Assembly (NCBI GenBank): GCA_043749095.1 | Contig: JAYVEB010000330.1 | Span: forward strand, 1 to 8,972 | Length of the DNA stretch: 8,972 nucleotides | Origin: PBB1 sp043749095 | GTDB lineage: Bacteria > Pseudomonadota > Gammaproteobacteria > Burkholderiales > Burkholderiaceae_C | Direction of reading: 5' to 3' | Part shown: piece after piece, positions 1-6,240 of the stretch | Layout: each line of letters starts with the position of its first letter | Position numbering within the stretch: the first letter of the stretch is position 1 | Position numbers and translations under genes: made by a program | The notes under the pieces: generated by a model | Told to the model about the DNA's origin: nothing | The model's input: the letters and a program-made list of their open reading frames with translations, nothing else | The model's database searches: none

Positions 1-1566
1 CACGTTGTACCAGACCTCGCCGGACATCTCGTCCTCCTCGTTGCGCGGTACAGGCACCCGGCGGAAGTTGCAGTCGGTGATGTATTCGATCTCGTCGTAA
101 TCGTAGAACACCACCTTGCCGTGGCGCGTGACGCCGAAGTTCTTCCACAGCATGTCGCCAGGGAAGATGTTGGCCGCCACCAGGTCCTTGATCGCGTTGC
201 CGTACTCGACCACCGCCTGTTCGATCTGCTCGGGCGAGGCTTCCTGGAGGTAGATATTCAACGGGATCATGCGCCGCTCGATGTACACATGGCGGATCAC
301 CAGTTCGCTGCCGTCTTCCTCGAGCAGGCTGGGGCAGAACTTCCGCAACTCGGCCACCAGCTCGTCTTCGAAGCGCGCACGGGGAAAGGCGACGTTGCTG
401 TACTCCAGCGTGTCGGCCATGCGGCCCACGCGATCGTGCTGCTTGACCAGCAGGTACTTGGATTGGATCAGCTCGCGGGTGGTGTCCTTCGGGGGCGGGT
501 AGTAGTCCTTGATGACCTTGAAGACATAGGGGAACGAAGGCAGGTCGAACACCAGCATCACCATGCCCTTGATGCCGGGCGCGATGCGGAATTGGTCCGA
601 CGAGTGCCGCAGGTGCGCAAGGAAGTCCCGGTAGAACAGGTTCTTGCCCTGCTTCTGCAGGCCGAGCGCGCTGTAGATCTCGCTGCGCGGCTTGCGTGGC
701 ATCAGCGTGCGCAGGAACTGCACATAGGCCGATGGCACCTCCATGTCGACCATGAAGTAGGCGCGGGCGAAGCTGAACAGCAGCAGCATCTCCTCCTCGC
801 CGAACAGCACCGTGTCGATGGCGAGCCGGCCCGTCTCGGTGTGCAGGATCGGCAAGGCAAACGGCAATTCGCGGTAGCCGTTGATGACCTTGCCGACGAG
901 GTAGGCGCCCTTGTTGCGGAAGAACAGCGAGCTCAGCACCTGGATCTGGAAATTGGCCCGTGGCGTGTAATCGCCCAGCTCGGCTTCCACCGCCGCCAGC
1001 ACATGGTCGAGGTCTCGGTCGAGGTCTTCGAAAGGGCGCTTCAAATCGAAGTGATCGACGATGCGCCGCCACACCCCGCGCAGCGTGTCTTTCGTCGGGT
1101 AGTACGCGTGGTAGGTCGGCGTCGACGCCGGGTCGTCGACCTCGATGTACTCGGTGGACACCGCCGGGCGCACGAAGATGAAATCGTTGTTGAAGTAGCG
1201 GCGATGCAGGATCTTCGTGGTGACCGAGTTGAAGAAGGTCTCGGCCAGTTCGGGCTGGTGGTGGTTGATTAGCATGCCGACGTAGTGCAGCTTGAACTGC
1301 TGCGACAGCTCGGCACTCAGCTCGCCGGCCTTGAACTCCGATTGCAGGCGCTCGGCCGCCTCGTCGACGCGCTTGTCGTAGAACTCGATGCGATCGCGCT
1401 GCGCGCGTTGCTGGCCGTGCCAGTCGGCCACCTCGAAGCGCTGCTTGGCCTCAGCGCTGGCTTCGCGGAACAGGCGGTAGTGGCGGTTGAAACCGTCCAG
1501 CATCGCCCGCGCCAGATCGAGGGCGTGCGGGTCGGTCAGGGCCACCGGGAAGCCCGCGCCCGACAT
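1..1566 (-). CDS. aceK: Isocitrate dehydrogenase kinase/phosphatase AceK (partial, C-terminus beyond window edge)
   Basis: Bifunctional cytosolic enzyme that phosphorylates and dephosphorylates isocitrate dehydrogenase, directing isocitrate to the TCA cycle or the glyoxylate bypass. The minus strand is open for 522 codons from ATG at 1566 to the window edge; known members have about 580-600 residues, so a C-terminal piece is missing. Seen in the sequence: the ATP-loop motif APGIKGMVM at residues 329-337, followed by PSFPYVFKVIKD. The kinase-like catalytic core PGDMLWKNFG has Asp471 and Asn476, and DYDE starts at Asp489. These match E. coli D457, N462 and D475 with a constant offset of 14. The N-terminal regulatory half, including FNRHYRLFR and HHQPELAETFFNSV, is also typical. 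The start ATG overlaps the TGA of can (TGATG); an in-frame GTG lies directly before it. A long ORF on the opposite strand is a high-GC shadow. Confidence 0.97.
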   Translation of the reverse strand, partial: MSGAGFPVALTDPHALDLARAMLDGFNRHYRLFREASAEAKQRFEVADWHGQQRAQRDRIEFYDKRVDEAAERLQSEFKAGELSAELSQQFKLHYVGMLINHHQPELAETFFNSVTTKILHRRYFNNDFIFVRPAVSTEYIEVDDPASTPTYHAYYPTKDTLRGVWRRIVDHFDLKRPFEDLDRDLDHVLAAVEAELGDYTPRANFQIQVLSSLFFRNKGAYLVGKVINGYRELPFALPILHTETGRLAIDTVLFGEEEMLLLFSFARAYFMVDMEVPSAYVQFLRTLMPRKPRSEIYSALGLQKQGKNLFYRDFLAHLRHSSDQFRIAPGIKGMVMLVFDLPSFPYVFKVIKDYYPPPKDTTRELIQSKYLLVKQHDRVGRMADTLEYSNVAFPRARFEDELVAELRKFCPSLLEEDGSELVIRHVYIERRMIPLNIYLQEASPEQIEQAVVEYGNAIKDLVAANIFPGDMLWKNFGVTRHGKVVFYDYDEIEYITDCNFRRVPVPRNEEDEMSGEVWYNV

Positions 1567-2255
1567 CACGGCACGCCTTCGTTGGCGGTGTGGGCGGCCG
1601 GACCGCGACGCGCATGGACAGCAGCCAGCGCCAGCTCGTAAGCCTCACGCACCTGCTCGGGCCCCGATACGGTCATCTTCAGATCCTCCAGCAGGCCGTT
1701 GTGCAGGCCATAGAACCAGCCGTGCACCACCAGCTCCTGCCCGCGCGCCCACGCATCCTGAACCACCGTGGTTTGGCAGACATTGCGGGCCTGCTCGATC
1801 ACATTCAGCTCGCACAATGCATCGACACGCTGCGCTTCGTCCACCGTGGCCAGCCAGTCTTGATGCTGGTTGCGCACGTCTTGCACGTAGCGGATCCAGT
1901 TGTCGGCGATGCCGACCCGCAGGTTGTGCAGCGAGGCCGCGACGCCACCGCAGCCTGAATGGCCGACGATGATGATGTGCCGCACCTTCAACATGTCTGT
2001 CGCGTACTGCACCACCGACAGGCAGTTCAGATCGGAATGCGCCACCACATTGGCGACGTTGCGGTGCACGAACAGCTCGCCAGGCGCCAGGCCGACCAGC
2101 TCGTTGGCCGGCACGCGGCTGTCGGCGCAGCCGATCCACAGGTACTGGGGCGCTTGCTGATTCAGCAAGTTGGTGAAAAAGCCGGGCGTTCGTTGCTCCG
2201 TGGCATGCGCCCACATCCGGTTACTTTCGAAGAGTTCTTTCAGTTCGCTGGTCAT
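1566..2255 (-). CDS. can: Beta-class carbonic anhydrase (type II, Can-like)
   Basis: Cytosolic zinc enzyme interconverting CO2 and bicarbonate, supplying bicarbonate to carboxylases. The 229-residue length fits the family. The zinc ligands are visible: Cys43 and Asp45 in CADSR (with Arg47 of the Asp-Arg dyad), then His99 and Cys102 in GHSGCGG. Residues that form the allosteric bicarbonate site in E. coli Can (W39, R64, Y181) are present with an offset of one: Trp40, Arg65 and Tyr182. This points to the type-II, bicarbonate-inhibited class. The start at 2255 aligns with the E. coli N-terminus, though no strong Shine-Dalgarno sequence precedes it. Its stop overlaps the aceK start, so the two are probably co-transcribed and translationally coupled. 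It is divergent from the downstream plus-strand hydrolase. Confidence 0.97.
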   Translation of the reverse strand: MTSELKELFESNRMWAHATEQRTPGFFTNLLNQQAPQYLWIGCADSRVPANELVGLAPGELFVHRNVANVVAHSDLNCLSVVQYATDMLKVRHIIIVGHSGCGGVAASLHNLRVGIADNWIRYVQDVRNQHQDWLATVDEAQRVDALCELNVIEQARNVCQTTVVQDAWARGQELVVHGWFYGLHNGLLEDLKMTVSGPEQVREAYELALAAVHARRGPAAHTANEGVP

Positions 2256-2325
2256 AAGTTGACGACACTAGGAAGGCCCGAGTCTATCGACCGAAAGTCC
2301 CCCGATTCAACACCATGGGCCCGCT
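2256..2325. promoter_or_regulatory. Divergent promoter region between can and the MBL hydrolase
   Basis: This 70-bp gap must hold the promoters of both divergent genes unless can is driven from elsewhere. On the plus strand TTGACG (2259-2264) lies 18 nt before TCTATC (2283-2288). On the minus strand TTGAAT (complement of 2305-2310) lies 16 nt before GATAGA, the complement of the same 2283-2288 hexamer. Both -10 matches are only 3 of 6, so the shared-hexamer reading is tentative. No operator is evident. Confidence 0.3.
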
Positions 2326-3456
2326 GTGACCGATACGAACAAGCTGCAGCAAGAACCGGACTACCCCTGGGCCGACAAGCTGCCCGCTCTGGGCCGCACC
2401 ATCGAAGTGGCGCCCGGCGTGCGCTGGCTGCGCATGCCGCTGCCATTTGCGCTGAACCACGTCAATCTGTCGCTGCTGCGTGACCAGATCGACAGTCCCG
2501 ACGGCCCGGTGCGGGGCTGGACGGTGGTCGATTGCGGCATCGCCGACGACGCGACCCGCGCCGCCTGGGAACAGGTGTTCGCCACCCAGCTCGACGGTCT
2601 GCCCGTGCTGCGCGTGGTGGCGACGCACATGCACCCCGACCATGTGGGCCTTGCGCACCGGTTGACGCAACGCTGGAGCCGCACGGCCTCGGCGACCGAC
2701 GCCGGCTTCGAGTGCCGCTTGTGGATGAGCGCCACCGACTTTGCCGCGGCACGCCTGGGCAGCCGCACCGACTCCTTGATGGGGGGGCATGCGTCCGCCG
2801 CCTTCATGGCCTCGCACGGGCTGGCCGATGCTCAGGCGTTGACACAGATTCGCGCCCGCGCAGGCTTCTACGCCAGCATGGTGCCGCAGGTGCCTGCGAC
2901 TTACCGCCGTCTGATGGACGGCGGCGTGCTGGACATCGGCAGTGTGCAGTCGAGCGGCCGCCGTGCGTGGCATTGCCTGGCGGGCTACGGCCATGCGCCG
3001 GAGCACATCGCGTTGCACAGCCCGACCCTGGGCGTGCTGGTAGCCGGCGACATGCTGCTGCCGCGCATTTCGACCAACGTCAGCGTCGACCATCTGGAGC
3101 CCGAGGCCAACCCGCTGGCGCTGTTCCTGGCGTCGCTGGAACGGATGCGCGCGCTGCCCGCCGACACGCTGGTGCTGCCCTCGCACGGCAAGCCCTTTCG
3201 TGGCCTGCACGCCCGCATCGATCAGCTGCAGCAACACCACGCCGATCGTCTGGCCGACGTGATGGCCGCCTGTGCGCAAGCGCCCCGCACCGCGGCCGAG
3301 CTGCTGCCGGTGCTGTTCAAGCGCACCCTCGATGTGCACCAGACCACTTTTGCGATGGGCGAGTCGATCGCGCACCTGAACGCCTTGTGGCACGCGGGGC
3401 AGTTGCGGCGCCAGTGTGAGCAGGGCGTCTACCGCTTTTCGCCGCCCCTTGCTTGA
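2326..3456 (+). CDS. Metallo-beta-lactamase-fold hydrolase (LACTB2/glyoxalase II-like)
   Basis: A 376-residue cytosolic MBL-fold protein with an apparently complete dinuclear zinc site: THMHPDH (His101, His103, Asp105, His106), GHAPEH (His223), AGD (Asp242) and PSHG (His287). The C-terminal ~80 residues after the fold look helical and may form a winged-helix-like domain as in LACTB2 relatives. The substrate cannot be read from sequence. No signal peptide or membrane segment is seen. The start is GTG at 2326: between the in-frame TAG at 2269-2271 and this codon there is no other ATG, GTG or TTG, and the next in-frame ATG would remove the first beta strand. It stands alone on the plus strand, divergent from can and convergent with the YgjP-like gene. 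A G7 run at 2781-2787 encodes part of MGGH. Confidence 0.85.
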   Translation: MTDTNKLQQEPDYPWADKLPALGRTIEVAPGVRWLRMPLPFALNHVNLSLLRDQIDSPDGPVRGWTVVDCGIADDATRAAWEQVFATQLDGLPVLRVVATHMHPDHVGLAHRLTQRWSRTASATDAGFECRLWMSATDFAAARLGSRTDSLMGGHASAAFMASHGLADAQALTQIRARAGFYASMVPQVPATYRRLMDGGVLDIGSVQSSGRRAWHCLAGYGHAPEHIALHSPTLGVLVAGDMLLPRISTNVSVDHLEPEANPLALFLASLERMRALPADTLVLPSHGKPFRGLHARIDQLQQHHADRLADVMAACAQAPRTAAELLPVLFKRTLDVHQTTFAMGESIAHLNALWHAGQLRRQCEQGVYRFSPPLA

Positions 3457-3470
3457 CCAGCAGCGGTCAA
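3453..3470. terminator. Small hairpin spanning the two convergent stop codons
   Basis: TTGACC (3453-3458) and GGTCAA (3465-3470) form a perfect 6-bp stem around a 6-nt loop. The left arm contains the TGA stop of the MBL gene and the right arm contains the stop of the minus-strand YgjP-like gene. There is no T-tract on either side, so it is at best a weak bidirectional terminator or an mRNA 3' end protector. Confidence 0.25.
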
Positions 3471-4378
3471 TCGAAGACCGGCAGCACGTCGGTCTTCAGC
3501 ACCTCGCGGGTGCGCTGGTAGTCGGGCACGACCGAGCGCACCACGTCCCAGAACCTTGGGCTGTGGTTCATTTCACGCAGGTGGGCGAGCTCGTGGGCGA
3601 CGACATAGTCGATCGTTGACAGCCCGAAATGGATCAGCCGCCAGCTCAGTCGGATCGACCCGTCAGCGCTGGCGCTGCCCCAGCGGGTCTGCGCCGACGA
3701 CAGGCTGAACCGGCGGTAGCGCACGCCCAGTTGCGCGGCGTAGTGCTCGCAGCGTTCGGCGAACACGCGCTTGGCCTGGCGCTGCAGCCAGCTATGCACG
3801 GCGTCACGGATCTGCTCGCGCGTGGCGCTGGAAGGCAGCCCGGTGTGCAGGCGCCGTGGCGCGCCGTCGCAAACGCCGGCATCCAGCACCGCGCCCGACG
3901 GCGGGATGCCGGCGCGTGCATCCAGCACGACGACCACCGTCTGGCCGAGGAACGGGATCGTGACGCCGTCGCGCCAATCGACGCGCGCTGATTGCAGACG
4001 CCGGCCACGCTCCTGCTGCTGGTGCAGCTTAGCCAGGATCCAGTTCGCCTTCTCGCGCAGCGCGGTTTCGATGTCACGCGCGCCGACCCAGCTCGGCACA
4101 TTGACGCACAGGCCCTCGGTGCCCACGACGAAGCCGATGCTGCGACGCCGCACCCGCTTCAGCGCATAGCCCACGGTGTGGCCGCCCAGCACGATCTCGC
4201 GGACGGCCTGCGGGTGGCGGAAGGCCGCCGGGGCGAGGGCGGTGCTGTCCAGCGAGGGCGTCGGTGTCGCGGGGGCCGCGGGCGCCGCCGGCGTCGGCCG
4301 CATCGGCTTTGAGGCCGTGGCCTCCGGCGCAACGAACAGCGACAGCTGTGCGGGGTCGGGGCGACGGGGGGCGACCAT
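3467..4378 (-). CDS. YgjP-like zinc metallopeptidase (DUF45, M48/SprT-type motif)
   Basis: A 303-residue protein of the YgjP/DUF45 family, predicted zinc-dependent peptidases whose cellular substrates are poorly known. The HExxH zinc motif HELAHLREMNH places His262, Glu263 and His266, with the family's further His at 272 (NHSPRFW). The upstream signature RWGSASADGSIRLSWRL (232-248) is also typical. Residues 1-60 form an N-terminal extension rich in Ala, Pro and Thr (residues 28-52) that looks disordered and lies outside the domain, which begins near residue 60. ATG at 4378 was chosen because it follows the acyltransferase stop by 11 nt. The frame remains open further upstream, but only inside plsC in a shadow frame. 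It is the last gene of the gmhB-plsC group. Confidence 0.88.
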   Translation of the reverse strand: MVAPRRPDPAQLSLFVAPEATASKPMRPTPAAPAAPATPTPSLDSTALAPAAFRHPQAVREIVLGGHTVGYALKRVRRRSIGFVVGTEGLCVNVPSWVGARDIETALREKANWILAKLHQQQERGRRLQSARVDWRDGVTIPFLGQTVVVVLDARAGIPPSGAVLDAGVCDGAPRRLHTGLPSSATREQIRDAVHSWLQRQAKRVFAERCEHYAAQLGVRYRRFSLSSAQTRWGSASADGSIRLSWRLIHFGLSTIDYVVAHELAHLREMNHSPRFWDVVRSVVPDYQRTREVLKTDVLPVFD

Positions 4379-4389
4379 GGGAACGAAGT

Positions 4390-5208
4390 CTACGGTTTGG
4401 TCGCGGTGCCGCCGCTTGGCGGTATGGCCGTGGGGGGTGACGCAGGCCGTGCGGCTTCCCCGGCATACGCTTCGGGATCGAGCCGCCGCATCTCCGCCTC
4501 GATCCAGGTTTCGACCTCGCGCATCAGCGCATCGGGCCGCTTGCCCACCGACGACAGCAGCGGGCCCACCGACACATCGATCACACCGGGGCGCAGCGTG
4601 AAGGTCTTGCGTGGCCAACAACGCGCCGAGGTCACCGCAATCGGCAGCACCGACGCGCCGGTGGTCACCGCCAGCCGCGTGCCACCCGATTTGTACTCTT
4701 CCTGCTGCCCGCGCGCAGCCCGGGTGCCTTCGGGAAACATGATGACCCACGCGCCGTGTTTCATGTGCCGCGCACCCTGCTCGGCGACGCGCCGCCAGGC
4801 TTCCGAGCGCCGCGCGCGGTCGATGTGGATCATGTCCATGCGCGCCATCGCCCAGCCGAAGAACGGGATGTACAGCAGCTCGCGCTTGAACACATAGGCC
4901 AGCGGGTGCGGCATCAGGCCGGGGAAGGCGAAGGTCTCCCAGGTCGACTGGTGCTTAGGCAGCACGATCACTGCCGGCGCGCGGTTGGCCTCGGCCAGGT
5001 TGTCCAGGCCGTGCATCCGGTGGCGCACGCCGCAGATGACGCGCGCGGCCGCGATCGAATGCGTCAGCCAGCCGGCGCACAGCCAGTAGATGCGGTCGCT
5101 GCGGGCAAAGATCGACACGATCAGCACGACCGTGGCCCACGGCACCACGCTGACCGCCATGTAGGCCAGGAACAGATAAGAACGCAGCGCCCAGAAGAAG
5201 CGCTGCAT
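4390..5208 (-). CDS. plsC: 1-acyl-sn-glycerol-3-phosphate acyltransferase (PlsC family)
   Basis: Inner-membrane acyltransferase expected to convert lysophosphatidic acid to phosphatidic acid in phospholipid synthesis. The 272-residue protein starts with a hydrophobic anchor (about residues 11-34). Motif I is KHQSTWE, His86 to Glu91, so the usual HX4D is HX4E. The substrate-contact block runs from KRELLYIPFFGWA (108-120) to MIHIDR (126-131). Motif III is FPEGTR (158-163), and a VLPIAV motif lies at 187-192. The C-terminal ~25 residues are Ala/Pro-rich and look unstructured. The start ATG at 5208 overlaps the gmhB stop (TGATG). A longer in-frame start at 5280 lies inside gmhB and was rejected, because homologues begin at the anchor. 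A paralogue acting on another lipid acceptor cannot be excluded. Confidence 0.9.
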   Translation of the reverse strand: MQRFFWALRSYLFLAYMAVSVVPWATVVLIVSIFARSDRIYWLCAGWLTHSIAAARVICGVRHRMHGLDNLAEANRAPAVIVLPKHQSTWETFAFPGLMPHPLAYVFKRELLYIPFFGWAMARMDMIHIDRARRSEAWRRVAEQGARHMKHGAWVIMFPEGTRAARGQQEEYKSGGTRLAVTTGASVLPIAVTSARCWPRKTFTLRPGVIDVSVGPLLSSVGKRPDALMREVETWIEAEMRRLDPEAYAGEAARPASPPTAIPPSGGTATKP

Positions 5209-5831
5209 CAGGGCAATTCCCCGAAGCCGGAATCGGACTCGCCGGTGTTGCCCCGCTGGTTGCGCTGCTGGCGGATCCACCAGTCGGCGAAAGCCCCCAG
5301 GTCGGCATGCACGCGGGTGCCGGGCACTGCATCGAGCAGGTCGGCCAGCGCCTTGCCTTCGAGGCCGGCGCTCTTGCCGGTCAGCACCAGGTGGGTTGGG
5401 CAGCCAGCGGCCATGCCGGCCTGTAGGTCGCGCAGGGTGTCGCCGACCATCGGCGTGTTTTCAAGCGAGACACTGAAGCGGTCGGCGATCTGCAACATCA
5501 TGCCCGGCAGCGGCTTGCGGCAATCGCAGCCATCGTCGGCTGTGTGCGGGCAGAAAAACACCGCGTCGATGCGCCCGCCCTGGGCCGCCAGCGCATGGTT
5601 CATCTTCAGCTGGATCTCGTTGAGCGAGGCCATGTCGAACAGGCCGCGCCCGAGGCCCGACTGGTTGGTCGCCAGCACCGTGTGCCAGCCCGCATGGTTC
5701 AGTCGCGATATGGCTTCAAGCGCGCCAGGCAGCGGCACCCATTCATCGGGCGACTTGACGTAGTCGTCACGGTCTTCGTTGATCGTGCCGTCGCGGTCGA
5801 GGATGACGAGCTTGAACGTTGTCGGAGACAT
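5208..5831 (-). CDS. gmhB: D-glycero-beta-D-manno-heptose 1,7-bisphosphate 7-phosphatase
   Basis: HAD-superfamily phosphatase that removes the 7-phosphate of heptose bisphosphate during ADP-heptose synthesis for the LPS inner core. The 207 residues fit the family. Motif I is DRDGT with nucleophile Asp12 and acid/base Asp14. Motif II is ATNQSG (54-59). The GmhB-type structural zinc site is Cys94, His96, Cys102 and Cys104 (CPH...CDC), followed by Arg105-Lys106. Motif IV is VGD with Asp131. ATG at 5831 directly precedes the first beta strand and has a GGTGGAAAG ribosome site; an upstream in-frame ATG at 5891 lies in the repeat region. It is coupled to plsC by TGATG. It lies 413 bp downstream of glyS across a repeat-filled gap. 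Confidence 0.93.
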   Translation of the reverse strand: MSPTTFKLVILDRDGTINEDRDDYVKSPDEWVPLPGALEAISRLNHAGWHTVLATNQSGLGRGLFDMASLNEIQLKMNHALAAQGGRIDAVFFCPHTADDGCDCRKPLPGMMLQIADRFSVSLENTPMVGDTLRDLQAGMAAGCPTHLVLTGKSAGLEGKALADLLDAVPGTRVHADLGAFADWWIRQQRNQRGNTGESDSGFGELP

Positions 5832-5836
5832 CTCAG
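5829..5836. repeat. Left copy of 8-bp direct repeat (catctcag)
   Basis: The octamer catctcag overlaps the gmhB start codon (complement ATG at 5831-5829). It is identical to 6241-6248, exactly 412 bp away, and is a candidate target-site duplication flanking the intergenic repeat block. Confidence 0.5.
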
Positions 5837-5845
5837 CTTTCCACC
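5837..5845 (-). promoter_or_regulatory. Ribosome binding site of gmhB
   Basis: GGTGGAAAG on the minus strand ends 5 nt before the gmhB ATG (5831) and is the clearest Shine-Dalgarno sequence in the cluster. It lies just inside the left end of the putative insert, so the insert may supply the ribosome site for gmhB. Confidence 0.6.
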
Positions 5846-5872
5846 CTGTTTTGCGCGGGAGCGCTGCGGCGC

Positions 5873-5970
5873 GGTGCCGTGTTCCGTTCATGTCCCCCGG
5901 GCCGGTTCACCAGCCGTTCGCTTTGGCTCAAGTCCCGCCGGCCCTCCTTGACTTCAGTCCACACGGCACC
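5873..5970 (+). repeat. Structured repeat unit A (plus orientation)
   Basis: The outer stem is GGTGCCGTGT (5873-5882) paired with ACACGGCACC (5961-5970), 10 of 10 bp. Inside are a 16-nt segment (5883-5898), an inner stem GGGCCGG/CCGGCCC (5899-5905 with 5938-5944), a 32-nt loop beginning ttcac, and a 16-nt return segment. The loop can form a small AGCC/GGCT helix (5912-5915 with 5925-5928). Segment lengths match unit B almost exactly. Confidence 0.75.
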
Positions 5971-5974
5971 CGAC

Positions 5975-5988
5975 CCCAGCACTCTGGG
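5975..5988. repeat. Small hairpin between the two units
   Basis: CCCAG (5975-5979) and CTGGG (5984-5988) form a perfect 5-bp stem with a CACT loop. A second small stem, GGTTG (6001-6005) with CAACC (6020-6024), lies just downstream. Both lie in the 64-nt spacer separating units A and B. Confidence 0.45.
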
Positions 5989-6028
5989 CACCACCGTGGC
6001 GGTTGAAGGCCGTCGAAGGCAACCGAGT

Positions 6029-6065
6029 TTCGCTGCGGAGGATGCCGGGTGACCGGCGCAGCGAA
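6029..6065 (+). repeat. Bulged hairpin with GTGA loop, alternative to the unit B outer stem
   Basis: TTCGCTGC (6029-6036) pairs with GCAGCGAA (6058-6065). After a 7-nt bulge on the left side, GCCGG (6044-6048) pairs with CCGGC (6053-6057) around GTGA, a GNRA-type tetraloop if transcribed on the plus strand. It uses the same bases as the left arm of the unit B outer stem, so the two folds exclude each other. Confidence 0.6.
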
Positions 6066-6161
6066 GTAAAGGAGGAGGGCCGGATCGATTCGACTCGAAG
6101 CCCCTGGGCAGTGAACCGGCCCGGGGGACATGAGCGGAGCCGGTCACCCGGTAGCCTCTGC
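6035..6161 (-). repeat. Structured repeat unit B (minus orientation)
   Basis: The outer stem pairs 6035-6057 with 6139-6161: 20 Watson-Crick pairs, 2 G-T and 1 mismatch in 23. Read on the minus strand the interior has a 16-nt segment differing from unit A at one position. It then has the same GGGCCGG/CCGGCCC inner stem (6116-6122 with 6077-6083), a 32-nt loop beginning ttcac, and a 19-nt return segment. The outer stem sequence is unrelated to that of unit A. Confidence 0.75.
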
Positions 6162-6240
6162 TCGCGTGGGTCGACGCATGGTCGGCCGCGTTCCGCAATC
6201 TCCGCAAAGGGCCAAAAGCTGACTTCGATACGGCAGGTTT

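Larger units (their letters stand above)
5881..6140. repeat. 30-nt inverted repeat pair shared by units A and B
   Basis: Arms 5881-5910 and 6111-6140 are complementary at 28 of 30 positions, with the other two G-T. The central 22 nt (5889-5910 with 6111-6132) are perfect. Weaker complementarity continues inward to about 5955 and 6063. The spacer is 200 nt. Confidence 0.85.

Noticed and set aside
121..1272. 383-codon plus-strand ORF opposite aceK
   Set aside because: Its peptide is a repetitive antisense shadow of aceK, whose catalytic motifs are all on the minus strand.
2315..2329. Four-codon leader ORF (ATG to TGA) overlapping the GTG start of the MBL gene
   Set aside because: Too short to distinguish from chance and has no ribosome site; noted only because its stop overlaps the GTG.
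2284..3393. 369-codon minus-strand ORF opposite the MBL hydrolase
   Set aside because: No domain is recognisable and it is rich in His, Gln and Arg from reverse reading; the plus strand carries a complete zinc-binding motif set.
4379..4750. Upstream extension of the YgjP-like frame to a start at 4750
   Set aside because: The extension lies wholly within plsC in another frame and its peptide resembles no part of the family; ATG at 4378 sits just after the plsC stop.
5209..5280. Longer plsC start at 5280
   Set aside because: It would overlap gmhB by 72 nt and add a polar arginine-rich peptide ahead of the membrane anchor; the TGATG-coupled start at 5208 fits the family better.
5832..5891. Longer gmhB start at 5891
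   Set aside because: The added 20 residues come from the repeat region, while ATG at 5831 has a good ribosome site and aligns with the first beta strand.
5873..6161. CRISPR array
   Set aside because: The two repeat units are inverted relative to each other, about 100 bp long and not regularly spaced; there are no cas genes.
5837..6240. Insertion sequence or retron in the glyS-gmhB gap
   Set aside because: No transposase or reverse transcriptase frame is present and no clean terminal inverted repeats border the octamers; it is at most a non-autonomous repeat element.
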